Of a DNA stretch of 64,000 nucleotides, positions 1 through 11,995 are shown piece after piece (position 1 is the first letter of the stretch; every line of letters begins with the position of its first letter). The position numbers and the translations under genes were made by a program. This DNA comes from Lodderomyces elongisporus (taxonomy: Eukaryota > Ascomycota > Pichiomycetes > Serinales > Debaryomycetaceae), in assembly GCF_030384665.1 (NCBI RefSeq), contig NC_083674.1:2717522-2781521 (forward strand), written 5' to 3'. The notes under the pieces were generated by a model. It searched no databases, was not told the DNA's origin, and was given only the letters and a program-made list of their open reading frames with translations.

Positions 1-443
1 CCTGCTTTAACAATTGTGTATATACGATACAATTCGTTTTTCAAGTTAAATTCTTTGCCTGGTCGGTAGTTGTTGATCAATGAAATCCACGAGACAAAGC
101 ATGCAGCAAGTGTTGGTGTTACTGTGAGTAAGGATGTGAGGATCTGTAAAATTTTTTGTTTTGGGGTCAATGGTGCTTTAAAAATCTTGTTGATTACTGC
201 GTACATGTTGTGACTTATTGGTGTTGCAATCAATGAGCCATAAATGATCATTTTGAGTAGTTTTGAACTAAGGACGTGTTTGACATTGATGCCGCATATT
301 TTGGTTTCCTTATAGTCTCCAGTGACAACTGAGGCTGTAGTTTCATTGAGTCCACAAAATACACCAGCAGTTATAGATTTGGTGAGCAATGGGTACTTGA
401 CAAGGTAGGCAAGATACTGCACATTCAATGCTTGGAGTGACAT
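1..443 (-). CDS. Mpv17/PMP22-family membrane protein, N-terminal part only
   Basis: A minus-strand frame opens at an ATG at 443 and stays open for 147 codons to the window edge, so the C-terminus is missing. The protein begins MSLQALNVQYLAYLVKYPLL, followed by a Thr-rich helix and a GDY..TK stretch. It then has a membrane segment with GSLIATPISHNMYAVINK, which resembles the G-P-x-S-H-x-W/M-Y signature of the Mpv17/PMP22 family. Members of this family are small four-helix proteins of peroxisomal or inner mitochondrial membranes (for example yeast Sym1). This copy is diverged, with Met in place of the usual Trp after SH, so I name only the family. It is divergent from the transporter gene beginning at 3780. 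Organelle and substrate cannot be inferred. Confidence 0.7.
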   Translation of the reverse strand, partial: MSLQALNVQYLAYLVKYPLLTKSITAGVFCGLNETTASVVTGDYKETKICGINVKHVLSSKLLKMIIYGSLIATPISHNMYAVINKIFKAPLTPKQKILQILTSLLTVTPTLAACFVSWISLINNYRPGKEFNLKNELYRIYTIVKA

Positions 444-891
444 TTGATGAAAGAATGGAAAGTGTGTGGAGAAAGGAAAATGGATGAAATAGAAAAAGAA
501 AAAGAAAAAAGAAAAAGAAAAAAGAAAAAGAAAAAAAAGGAATTCCAATTTAAAAGGGAAAATAGATAATGGTTAATGTCAAAGTAGTGTAGTTTTAAAT
601 AAGAATAACCTTTTTCTGAAGATGTTGTTGTTGTTGTTGTTAAATGTTGTTGGTGATTAGGCAAATAAGATTAGGTTTAGCGGTATTATGTAAGCATGTA
701 TATATATGAAAGAAGTAAAGTAAAGTAAAGAGCACAAAGAGAGAGAGAGAGAGATATGTGTGTGGATATATGGATATCTCCGAAGATATTGAAATCTAGA
801 GACGCGCAAATTCAGCAGTTGTTGTTGTGTTGTTGTGTTGTTGTGTCGTTTTTCTTTTTCTTTTTTTATGGTTCGGACATATGATTGTGCT

Positions 892-898
<7 letters not shown>

Positions 899-930
<32 letters not shown>
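899..930. repeat. CT/GT compound microsatellite
   Basis: A run of about 12 CT dinucleotides (899-922) passes directly into GT dinucleotides. It is a simple-sequence repeat in non-coding DNA and probably length-variable between strains. Confidence 0.85.
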
Positions 931-1977
931 TAGTGTTGTTGAAGTTGAGGGGTGTGTGTGTGTGTGTAAAAAAAAAGAAAGGGTGAGGGGAATCCAACGG
1001 AACTTTGGAGAGAATGAAAACAGTGCAAGTTATTTCCTTAAAGGGGAAAAATATCACACAATCTCTCTTCTTCTTCTTCTTCTTCTTTTTCCGTTTCAAC
1101 CAATAGATAAATTGTTGTAACTGGAAAAAGTATTACATAGAAAAGAAAGAGAGGAAAAAATACATATAGAGAGAACATTTATCATTCTCTGAGTATGCTT
1201 AGATTGAAAGACATCTCTTTTTATGTATGACTAGTTTTAAAAGGTAGTGCAAGGTGTATAATATATTTTGAAGAACATTGTCTATAACAAGTCTAATTTT
1301 TTTTTTTTAATTCTTTCTTTCTTTCTGGCTCTATATCGTATACAAAGTCAGTTGTTTTTCTTTGGTGAGCTGAGAAGATTGTGTAAATTTTACAAAATGT
1401 TTCTGGTGATTCAATTTCTACTCAAATTGACGCTAAAAAAAGGGGACCAAAAACTAAGGGCTACCTTTTCCTTTTCTTTTTTTTTCCCTTTCTTTAGATA
1501 AGTTATAAGATTGTTTGGTGAATGAGTAGATTAACCAAAGCACTATAAAAATGTTACGTTATCTTTTTTTTTTGTATAAACAAACTTGGAAATCTAGGAT
1601 GTTGAGTTCTATACTTTTCCTCTTGATGTATTATCTCTACTTGGGAAAGCTTTTTCTTCTAGTACTGAGCACCTGCCCCCCTCCCACCCTTAAAAAAAAA
1701 AAAAAAAACATTAGGAAGAATTTTGAACAAATGGTAGCAATTCCCCACCCTCACCACCACCTTCTTTCCCTCACTACACGTTCTATAATTATACTTCTCT
1801 TCACATAAGTAAAGGAAGAAAGTGGAAAGAAAAAGAAAAGAGAACGAAAACAAAAAAAGAAAAAAGAAAGAAAATAAGAAAGTAAATTAAATCTACAAAC
1901 AAAACTGAAAATAGAGGAGTAAAATTTGGTATCTGAATAACACACTAATCTGTCCTAGACGTTTTGGAAAAATCTTG

Positions 1978-1999
1978 TGTTGAAGTTATATTCTTCCGA
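1978..1999. promoter_or_regulatory. Block shared with transporter 2 upstream region
   Basis: Twenty of 22 bases match positions 6638-6659, which lie upstream of the second transporter. The block ends in TTCTTCCGA, which reads TCGGAAGAA on the other strand. That is a CGG-containing half-site of the kind bound by zinc-cluster regulators, and it fits the CGGANNA pattern known for Rgt1. Function is inferred only from conservation between two otherwise dissimilar non-coding regions. Confidence 0.35.
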
Positions 2000-2512
2000 A
2001 CTTCTTGTATATGTTAAATTGTGAAGCCATATCTGTCTGTATAAATTTAACAGAAAGAGAGAAACAGAGAATGAGACACACACACATTTAATAAGTTTTA
2101 ATTTTAATTTTTTACTTATTTCTTGGAAGTTCAGACGTGGAGTTTATTCCTTTACAGCTCAGATTAATATTTTACAACAGCAAGCCCAAACAAAACAAAA
2201 CAAAATTAAAGGGGGAGGTGTCTTCTGTTGAGACGTGTAAGTTGAACACAACACCACCACCACCATCATTATCAGTATAAGTATATGGAGACAAAACTTA
2301 CCAAAAGTGAAGCTAAATTAAATTTCACACACAGGGTATTGGAATACAACTCTAGTATAAACATTATATATTAAGGACACTTTCTTCATCTTTTTTGTTT
2401 TCCTTTGTTTTGTTTTATAATGGCCAGTATCATGTGCTTGGCAGAGCAAGCAATTTATGACGTCAGACAGGAAAATGAATCCCTCTTTTTTCTTCTTCTT
2501 CTTAATTCTTTC

Positions 2513-2541
2513 TGTTGTTGTTGTTGTTGTTGTTGTTGTTG
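2513..2541. repeat. GTT trinucleotide microsatellite
   Basis: About nine to ten GTT units occur in tandem in non-coding DNA, followed closely by a run of 12 G at 2568-2579. Confidence 0.85.
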
Positions 2542-3779
2542 AAACATTACATTTCAATTGACAAGTAGGGGGGGGGGGGAAATAGACAGAAAATAAATTT
2601 GTATTGGTGTTTTTTTTTCTTGGTCTCCATGCGGCGTTAATTTTTACCAACCAACCCCATTCAAACAAAGAAACAAACAAACAAACAAATTCAAATTTAA
2701 TAAAAAAGAGCAAACAATTGACAAATTTGAACAGATTTTAACCTTTTGAAGAAACAATTAAAATCATATTCAAGCTTTCGATAAAAAGTCAAAATGTGAG
2801 GGGAAAACATTAATTACAAAAAAATTGGTATCGAATATCAATCTACTCCAGTATGGAAAAACATTTGCACATTTGTTCTTTTCCTTTCCACAATTTATAC
2901 TATCGAGGGGAACTCCTTAAACTCAATCGAAATTTGGTTAATTACTGAAATTCATATATCTGGTGATCCACCTTCTTCCTACTCCCTTCCCCCCAAAAAA
3001 ATATTCCGGAATGTCTTGGCTATATGTCAATACATAACTCCAGTGTTTAGGACAAAATAAGTCTTGTTTTTTCTTTTCCTTTTTCTTTTGTGGAGGTACA
3101 GGTACAGTTTTAATGCTCGTGTATACGTGTGGGTGACAGAGTAAAGAAGGCATTGCCTTTGATTTATATGAAACAGGATGTTGAATTTGTCCATCGTGTA
3201 CACAATCCTCCCAAAAAAAAATATCGTCTCCATGGTCAAGAAATTTTTTTACTCTTTTTTTTTTTCTTGATTGTTTTTTTTTGCAGCAATTTAAACAACG
3301 GAGGAATAGAACAGGGGATAAGCAAAGAAAAAATTGAAAAATTGAAAAAAAAAGTAAAGAGATTAAAGTTAAACAATCAAGTACTATTATCGAAGGTTAC
3401 TATTATGTTTGCCTTATTGTTCAAGAGCAATTAAGCTAATAAGCTAATTTAACAAAAAAAAACAACAACAACAACTTATTGACAATGCATGATTGTATAT
3501 CTTCCCCACTCCATTTTCCCCATTCAATCCATTAATTTAGAGCCAAACGGCTGTGCTTGTTCTGGGGGAGGAAGAAGAAGAAGGTGGACTTACTTTTCGA
3601 AGAATCAAAATCTATATAAGAATCCAAGTTTACCCCCAATTTAGTTTCACCTTTCTTTCCTCGTCCTTTTTGTTCCTACACAACTTTATTTCAAGAAATT
3701 TCTTCTTTTGTTTTTTTGTTTCTTTGCTCAAAGATTAAGAAATAGAAAAGGAAAAAAAAACATATTTCCCAAAAAAAAG

Positions 3780-5755
3780 ATGTCTTTACAAGAGAACGGT
3801 ATTAGCCGTGAAGATAAAGACGGCCTCTTTGCCAATTCAAGCAGTGCTTCCAGTATCAACAAGAAAACGGCAGACCCTTCCTTCAATTCAGAAAATGTTG
3901 AATCACAAAGAGAAGAAGGCGAGCACGGCAATATCCTCTCGCAATATACTGAAAAGCAGGTTATGCAAATGGGAAGAAACTATGCACTTAAACATGACTT
4001 GGATCCAGTCTTGTTTGCCAATGCTGCAGCACTAGCACGTGCACCCAGTGCCTTCAACTCTATGCCATTTCTTTCAGATGAGGAAAAGCAAGGCTTGTAC
4101 CTTGAAGCCACCAAGAAATGGCATATACCACGTAAGCTTTTTGCGTGTATCGCATTGGGTAGTATGGCTGCAGTCATTCAAGGTATGGACGAGACTGTTG
4201 TTAATGGTGCCACATTGTTCTATCCCAGAGCAATGGGGATTGACCAAATGGCAAACCCAGATTTACTTGAAGGATTAATCAATTCAGCACCCTATCTTTG
4301 TGCCTCATGTATTGCATGTTGGCAAACAGATTTGTGGAATCGTTACTTGGGCAGAAAATGGACTATTTTTTGGACGTGTGTTATCTCAGCAGTCACGTGT
4401 ATCTGGCAAGGTTTTGTTTCTGTTCATTGGTGGCACTTGTTCTTGGCTCGTTTCTTTTTAGGATTTGGCATTGGTATCAAGTCAGCAACTGTACCTGTTT
4501 ACTGTGCAGAATGTTCACCAAAACATATTAGAGGTGCCTTGGTCATGACTTGGCAGTTTTTCACAGCTTTTGGAGTATGTTTTCTAAGCTCTATTTTTTT
4601 TATTATTATTATTGGTTTATGAATACTAACAATTACCCTCCCCATTAGATTATGCTTGGTTATGTTGCATGCTTGGCGTTTTACCATGTTCCAGATAAGA
4701 GTTTTGGCTCTGGATTGAACTGGAGACTTATGCTTGGACTGGCTTGTCTTCCAGCAATCTTTATTCTTTTCCAAGTCCCCTTTGTTCCTGAATCTCCACG
4801 TTGGTTGATGGGTAAAGGTCGTCATAGAGAAGCATTTGAGAGTTTAGAGCAGATGAGATACGAGAGAATAGCAGCAGCTAGAGACTGTTTCTACCAATAC
4901 GTCTTACTTCAAGAAGAAGAAGGTTACGATGTGCCAACTTGGAAGAGAGTTATTGAGATGTTCACCATTAGAAGAAATAGGAATGCAGTGATTGGATCAT
5001 GGATTGTGATGTTTATGCAACAATTTTGTGGTATCAATGTTATTGCATACTATTCCTCGTCGATTTTCCTTAATGCTGGTTTCAGTGAAATCTCAGCACT
5101 CTTGTCTTCATGGGGTTTCGGTATGATTAATTTTACATTTGCCATTCCAGCTTTTTTCACAATTGATAGGTTTGGACGTCGTAACTTGTTGTTATTCGCT
5201 TTCCCATGTATGTGTGCCATGTTATTGGTTGCTGGTTTTGGTTTTTTGATCAATGATACTCAGGGTAAATTGGGAATGGTTACCACAGGTGTTTATTTGT
5301 TTACTTGTTTCTACAGTTCTTCAGAAGGACCAGTGCCATTTGCCTACTCTGCCGAAGCATTCCCATTGTATATTCGTGACTTGGGTATGGCATGGGCTAC
5401 TGCAACGTGTTGGTTCTTTAATTTTATGTTAGCTTTTACGTGGCCAAGAATGATGAGGGCAATGTCACCAACTGGTGCTTTTGGTTTTTATGCAGCATGG
5501 AATGCTATTGGATTCTTTTTGGTGTTGTGGTTCTTGCCAGAAACCAAGAATTTGACCTTGGAGGAGTTGGACGATGTGTTTGCTGTGCCCATGTACAAGC
5601 ATGCAATCTATCGTACGAGGACTTTTTTGAATGGTGTTTCAAAGCGTGTGTTGCACAAGGATGTGAAGGACCCACCACCTATTTATTCACACCAGAGAAT
5701 GGCAGTTACCAACCCAGAATGGAATGAAAAAGTTGAAGTTGACCATGAGGAGTGA
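3780..5755 (+). CDS. MFS sugar/inositol-type transporter, paralogue 1 (one intron)
   Basis: Two exons, 3780-4574 and 4649-5755, give a 633-residue protein starting MSLQENGISREDKDG. Family signatures appear in order: NRYLGRKWT after the early helices, PESPRWLMGKGRHREA, QQFCGINVIAYYSSSIF, DRFGRRN, EGPVPFAYSAEAFPLYIRD and PETKNLTLEELDD. These define the major facilitator sugar-transporter family with about 12 membrane helices. The hydrophilic N-terminus of roughly 120 residues and the motif QGMDETVVNGATLFYP recall fungal myo-inositol/hexose carriers and the C. albicans Hgt proteins described as having an extended N-terminus. Substrate is not determinable. The start at 3780 is preferred over an upstream in-frame ATG at 3708 because that extension translates low-complexity leader sequence and because paralogue 2 begins at the matching place. 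The plasma membrane is the expected site. Confidence 0.9.
4575..4648 (+). other. Intron in transporter 1 (74 nt)
   Basis: Donor GTATGT, branch point TACTAAC at 4624-4630, acceptor CATTAG. The intron is phase 0 and falls after residue 265, between the codons for G and I of the helix reading TAFG/IMLG. Without splicing the frame stops at 4622. The second transporter is uninterrupted at the homologous position (about 10894). Confidence 0.95.
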
Positions 5756-8700
5756 GCAGAGTGAATTTTTTTTGAGAAAAAGGGGGGGGGGGGAAAAAGA
5801 AAAGGAGATGCTGGCCATAGTTGTGTGGTTTTCCTTTTCTTTTCTATAACGAATATATATATATATCAATTTCTATAGTCTGTGTAGTAATATAAGCTAA
5901 GGAAGTTTTGACAGTAATACAAGAATAAAGAATTGTATAAAATTCGTGTAGAAGCTATACGAGATCCTTGAGCAAAGTAGTTTGTTATAGTTATAGTTGC
6001 ATCCATTGTTATTGTTAATTTTTTTGCTTTTAGTTCCTACTTTTCTTTTCTTAGCTGTACTTTTTTTGTTCTATTTAATTATTGTCCAATATTTTAAAAT
6101 TTGAGGTTTTTTTTTTGTTTTTTTGTTTTTTTTTTGTTTTTTTCTTTATAAACAATTTGATTTAAAACACAAATTAAAGAATAGCTGAAAGAGGAGTCAA
6201 TTACGATTTAGTTTTCTGTTGGTCTGTTTCTATTCTATTTTTCGGAGTAGGTGGGGAAACAAATAAAAAAAATAAAAAATAAATAAATTAACCAAAAGTA
6301 GAATTGTGCAGTTGAATAAGCGCCAAAAAAATAAAGAGGAAAAGTTGTAAAACCATTGAAGTAAGTGATTATTCAGAGACAATAAAAAAGTAGAGTGGGG
6401 GGGGGGGGGAAAGAAGGCTATCAATCTTTTATTTTAAGCTTACTTCTTTATTCTAATCAATTGTTCTTCCAAAGAAACAAAACAAAAAAAAAAAGAAAAA
6501 GAGAGCAGTGTGGTATTTCTTCTACTTGTTTCTATTTCTCTAAAACGTATTCTTTAAAGTATATAATTGGTTGTTGGGTTAGAAGTTCTTTATTACTTAA
6601 GAATGGGTTAATTTGTAAAAAGTGGTTTGGGTTTATATGTTGAAGTTGTGTTCTTCCGAGAGTAGTCTTGCAAAATACTGGTTTGTGTCTTTTTTCTTAA
6701 AACTCCACACCAATAAGACACTGAGCATACTACTCGAGTAAGTGTGTTTGGAATCCCTATTGTGTTTTGTTAGTCCTTATATATGTTATCTTCTGTTGGT
6801 TATTTCAATGTTGACTCAAAGTATTGTAATGGGAAATTTTAAGAGTGTTTCGGAGGAACATAGTGGTAATACACGATATGAAGATGTACCTGTGTCTTGA
6901 TGATGAGCTTTGCAACCAAACGTTTTTTTCTTTATTTTAAATTTTCTATTACTTTGTATTCAGGTACATTTTGTTGTTGTTAAGGTATGAAAACAAAAGA
7001 CATAGTGATTAGAAAGTTTCTCTTGTGCTGTTGTCGTTATATCCTTTCTATTGTTTTATCTCCGTGTATTTGTATTTGTATTTGTATGTGTGTGTGTGTG
7101 TGTGGGTAAGGCGGAGTGTGAGGCGGAGTGTATATGGTATTGCATTAATAAAGTTTTACAATGTATATATATGTATATTACCAGCACTAGTAGTAGAAGC
7201 ATAGTATATACTATTAATTGTATTTAACTAGTAAATGTGATACAAAAAATAAAAGAGAGAGAGACAAAGAGAGAGAAAGAGAGAAGTATGAAAACAATAA
7301 GGACAATGTAGATGACTCTCAACCGTAAAACTGATAAATAATCACAACGCGTCTTGACTCAATTGTTTTTTACGTGTATTGGGGATGTGGAGAGAAGGGA
7401 GGGTGAAGAGTGAAGGGTGAACGGGATAAGGGGATAAGAGGGAGATGGTCACGTATATTCTTTCTTATTGTCTCTTCCCCTCCTTCTTCTTTATTCTTTA
7501 TTCCTTTTTTTTTTTGTTTAATTGTTTAATAGAGAGAATAAAAAGAGTTAAGAGATATCTATGACGTCACGTATATATATATCTATACACTATAGGAGAT
7601 AGAGAGTAAGAAAGAAAGAGAGAAAAAGGGTAAAAAGAAAATTATACAAAAATTAAGGATTAATTCTGTCACCAACTTCACTTTGTCACAAAACCATTTT
7701 TCACTATAATAGAATAATAGAATATTTCCCCTTCTTCTACTATAATATATACAATATGTAATAACATTTATATTATACGGAAAAAAAGGAAAAGCGGGGT
7801 TCCTTTTGTGGAACTTATACTGTTGTATTTTTTTTCTGACTCTCACACGACGATTGTTTTACATACACTATACTGGAGATTGGAAGTAAAGAAATTGTTA
7901 GAGGCAGAGCATAAAAGAAATACAAGGTTGAGAAGTGTACAATATTGAAATGAAACAAAACAACAAGAATTTGGGAGAGCCAAAAAATGGTGAAGGAAGA
8001 AGAGTGGGGGGAGGGGATAAAGAGAAAAAAGTGAAGTCAATAGAGACATTCATTTTAAATATATAAAAAGAAAAGGGCTAGGCTTTTATCCATTATATGA
8101 CAGGTTGTTTAAGGTTATGAGATTGGGTCAAGTAGGAACTGGGCTTTAAATAAATAAATATTTTGTCCTATTAAAAAAAATTAATTAATGACGTATAGCA
8201 CAAGTCAACAAATTGTGGACAAAAAAAAAAAAGAGAAGCCCTTTATTACCTTACTCATTCTATTATTGTATTATACATGTATTATGTATTTGACAAAGCA
8301 AGAAACTAAAATACTAATACTCCAAGAACAACAAAGAGTATAGTCCCTATATAACCAAGATCCATTTGATTCGTATTTGCCCATACAAGATTAAAATTAG
8401 TAGTAGTATATATAAAAGGTATTCAAGTTGTTTAAGTGGGAAGAACAAACAAATGATGCCAAAAAAAGACCTTTTTTTTCTTCTACATTTTACTACTTGG
8501 CAGGAACAATTTTAAGTTGAAATGTAAATCACCAATAGAATTCCTTTCTTTAATTCATAGACACTCTCTTTTCTTTTCTTTTCTTTTTTCGCTTTCATTA
8601 ATCATCTATCTCTCTGTCTACACATATTGTAGCTCTGTTTCCCTCTATATCTTTTTTTTTTTTTTTTTTTTTCATTTTTTCAATTTTGAGCTGGTGGGGT

Positions 8701-9949
8701 TGGTGAAAACCGCGCAAGCCTTCTTTTTCGGAGAAGCCTGGTATTCAAAATGCAAACAAGGTTTAAAATAGTACACTGTACATAGCAATCTTGATAAAAA
8801 CCTGCTCATTGTTCCAAATAGCTTTTTCCTCCTCCTCCACCCAAAAAAGACTCAAGATTGAGGTATATTGTACAAATTAACAATATCGAAAAGGATAAAA
8901 AGGCAAGAAAGAACTAAAGGTTGTTTAAAAGGATAGTATTTGGTTTACAATAATTATACCACTTTATTAATACATAGATAGGAGAAAGGAAACAGAAGAA
9001 GCCCTATACTTCCCTTATAAAGCAAAGATTACTATCTTTGTTACCATTCACCTACTTCCGTCTTTTCTCTTCCCTTCCCCCCCACCCCACTTCCCTCCAC
9101 AAAACGAATGTTTCTGGTATGCAAAAGTGTTATACATACATATATACATACATATACACCCATACATACATAGATTGTAGTATATTGATTCACGGATCTA
9201 TTATTTTTTTCTTTGTTTTCTGTTTCCACCAAAATTTTTCCAGTTTATTGTTTTTGTAACTCTTTTTTTCTAAAAATAAAAAAATAAAATTATTATATGC
9301 AGTACATAAGAGAGGTATACTTTCTTAATTTGTTGCAAGTTATGTTTCGGAAACCCCAAAAAATTTAGAAAACAAACAAACAAATAACCCCCCCACCCCC
9401 CATCGAAAGTTCATTGAGAATTGCAAACCAAAGACTATACACAGCACTAACACTAACATTAACATTAACATTACCAACACTAACAACAACATGCACTGTA
9501 CATTTGAAACTTGTTATCGCCTGTTTTACTCTCTTTATTTTTGTGTACTCTATTTGTACTTTTTTTTTCCTTTTTTTTTTATTTATAAATTATACGGCAC
9601 AATATATCTACAACCTGATCAATAGCAAACAACCAAAGCAAAACATCTTCTATCATTCATTTATTCATACAGAAAGAAAGAAAGGAAAAACAAATTAATG
9701 CATATCCTTCTTCCCTCCCCCCACCCAACCCCCAGCCCATCAATCGAGTTTAGCTCTCGTGCTTTCCAATAAATAAATAAAAAACTCTGACAGGTGTCAC
9801 TCTTCCCTCTCTTACCTTCTCCCCTCCCCCCCTCTATATATATAGTCTAATAACTTTCCCACTTCTACCACTTTACTTCTACTTCTTTACACACCCCCCT
9901 CATTGAAAGAATCAACTACAACTTACAAGACAACAATCGAAACTAAATC
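5756..9949. other. 4.2-kb non-coding region between the transporters
   Basis: I see no gene. Simple sequence dominates: runs of 12 G (5782-5793) and 13 G (6397-6409), A/T tracts, TG repeats near 7086-7104, GA-rich runs near 7253-7284, 21 T at 8652-8672, and C-rich tracts near 9078 and 9387. The stretch includes the 3' end of transporter 1 and the promoter of transporter 2. It is unusually long for a yeast intergenic region. Confidence 0.7.
6638..6659. promoter_or_regulatory. Block shared with transporter 1 upstream region
   Basis: This is the partner of the block at 1978-1999, with two A/G differences in 22 bases. It lies about 3.3 kb before the start codon of transporter 2, against about 1.8 kb for the partner. 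It ends in the same TTCTTCCGA element. Surrounding sequence does not align by eye, which makes a simple duplicated spacer less likely than a retained element, but chance in AT-rich DNA is not excluded. Confidence 0.35.
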
Positions 9950-11995
9950 ATGTCTGAGGAAGAAAAGGTTGTTAGCAACGACGATGGCCTTTTTGCCAAC
10001 TCAAGCTCTGCATCAAGCACAAACAAAAAGACAGAGGGCTCTCTCAACTCTGGAAATGACGAGGCTATAAGAGAAGAAGGAGAACACGGCAATATCCTCT
10101 CACAGTATTCAGAAAAACAAACAATGCAAATGGGAAGAAACTATGCCCTCAAATTCGATTTAGACCCCGAACTATTTGCAAAAGCTGCCGCACTTGCACG
10201 TGCACCAACAACATTCAACTCAATGCCATTCCTTTCAGAAGAGGAAAAACAAGGCTTGTACTTTGAAGCAACCAAGAAATGGCACATCCCACGTAAGCTT
10301 TTTGCATGTATCGCATTGGGCAGTATGGCTGCTATCATCCAAGGTATGGATGAAGCAGTCGTTAATGGAGCTACCTTGTTCTACCCAAAAGCAATGGGTA
10401 TCGACCAGATGAAAAACGCAGACTTGATTGAAGGAGTATGTATTTCAAAACAAAACCACCACCACCACCATAACCATAACCATATAGGGAAGGGGGTTCT
10501 TTTTCCCCTTCCCCCCTTCCCCTCCTCTACTTTTTTTTTTTTTATAAATTACTTATACTAACAAACAACAATTTTTCCCCTTTTATAGCTTGTTAACTCA
10601 GCACCTTATCTCTGTGCCTCATGTATTGCATGTTGGCAATCTGACTTGTGGAATCGTTACTTGGGCAGAAAATGGACTATTTTTTGGACATGTGCCATCT
10701 CGGCAGCAACATGTATCTGGCAAGGTTTTGTCTCAGTTGACTGGTGGCACTTGTTCTTGGCACGATTCTTTTTAGGATTTGGTATTGGTATCAAGTCAGC
10801 AACCGTACCTGTTTACTGTGCAGAATGTTCACCAAAACATATTAGAGGTGCCTTGACCATGACTTGGCAATTTTTTACCGCAGTTGGTATTATGCTTGGT
10901 TACGTTGCATGTTTAGCCTTTTATTATGTCCCCGACAAGAGTTTTGGCTCTGGATTGAACTGGAGACTTATGCTTGGACTGGCTTGTCTTCCAGCAATCT
11001 TTATCCTTTTCCAAATTCCATTTGTTCCTGAATCACCACGTTGGTTGATGGGTAAAGGTCGTCATAGAGAAGCATTTGAGAGTTTAGAGCAGATGAGATA
11101 CGAGAGAATAGCAGCAGCTAGAGATTGTTTCTACCAATACGTCTTACTTCAAGAAGAAGAAGGTTACGATGTGCCAACTTGGAAGAGAGTTATTGAGATG
11201 TTTACCATTAGAAGAAATAGGAATGCAGTGATTGGATCATGGATTGTGATGTTTATGCAACAATTCTGTGGTATTAATGTTATTGCATACTATTCCTCGT
11301 CGATTTTCCTTAATGCTGGTTTCAGTGAAATCTCAGCACTCTTGTCTTCATGGGGTTTCGGTATGATTAATTTTACATTTGCCATTCCAGCTTTTTTCAC
11401 AATTGATAGGTTTGGACGTCGTAACTTGTTGTTATTTGCCTTCCCATGTATGTGTGCCATGTTGTTGGTTGCTGGTTTTGGATTTTTGATTCACGATACC
11501 AATGGTAAATTGGGAATGGTTACCACAGGTGTCTACCTTTTCTCGTGCTTCTACAGTTCCTCAGAAGGACCAGTGCCATTTGCCTACTCTGCCGAAGCAT
11601 TCCCATTGTATATCCGTGACTTGGGTATGGCATGGGCTACTGCAACGTGTTGGTTCTTCAATTTCATTTTGGCATTCACTTGGCCAAGAATGATGAAGGC
11701 AATGACCTCAACTGGTGCCTTTGGTTTCTATGCAGCATGGAATGCTATTGGATTCTTTTTGGTGTTGTGGTTCTTGCCAGAAACCAAGAATTTGACCTTG
11801 GAGGAGTTGGACGATGTGTTTGCTGTGCCCATGTACAAGCATGCAATCTACCGTACCAGAACATTCTTGAATGGTGTTTCAAGACACGTATTCCACAAGG
11901 ATGTGAAGGATCCACCACCTATTTATTCACACCAGAGAATGGCTGTTACCAACCCAGAATGGCACGAAAAGGTTGAAGTTGAACACGAGGAGTAA
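9950..11995 (+). CDS. MFS sugar/inositol-type transporter, paralogue 2 (one intron)
   Basis: Exons 9950-10435 and 10589-11995 encode 630 residues beginning MSEEEKVVSNDDG. The protein is collinear with paralogue 1 and carries the same marks: NRYLGRKWT, PESPRWLMGKGRHREA, QQFCGINVIAYYSSSIF, DRFGRRN, the EGPVPFAYSAEAFPLYIRD block and PETKNLTLEELDD. The first 110 or so residues are the most diverged part. From about 11041 to 11455 the DNA is almost identical to 4801-5215, including synonymous sites, whereas flanking parts differ at many third positions. That indicates recent gene conversion. A purine-rich leader and CA-rich sequence precede the ATG. The role is presumably uptake of a sugar or polyol at the plasma membrane. 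Two tandem copies with separate long promoters suggest differently regulated carriers (inference). Confidence 0.9.
10436..10588 (+). other. Intron in transporter 2 (153 nt)
   Basis: Donor GTATGT, branch point TACTAAC at 10556-10562, acceptor TATAG. The intron is phase 0 and falls after residue 162, between DLIEG and LVNSAP. It carries an ACC/CAT repeat and C- and T-rich tracts. Transporter 1 reads straight through this point (DLLEGLINSAP near 4275) with no intron. Confidence 0.95.

Larger units (their letters stand above)
444..3779. other. 3.3-kb non-coding region upstream of transporter 1
   Basis: No convincing gene is present. The stretch holds purine and pyrimidine tracts, GA repeats near 739-754, a CT run at 899-922 passing into GT, a GTT run at 2513-2541, a run of 12 G at 2568-2579 and many A and T runs. 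The reading frames here translate only low-complexity sequence. It is the shared divergent promoter region of the Mpv17-family gene and the sugar transporter. Its length suggests extended regulation, as is known for some Candida promoters (inference). Confidence 0.7.

Noticed and set aside
2318..2713. Minus-strand 131-codon frame
   Set aside because: Thr, Lys and Pro runs come from GTT, T and G tracts, so coding potential is not supported.
3708..3779. Upstream in-frame extension of transporter 1
   Set aside because: It translates low-complexity Phe/Lys-rich leader sequence with no counterpart in paralogue 2.
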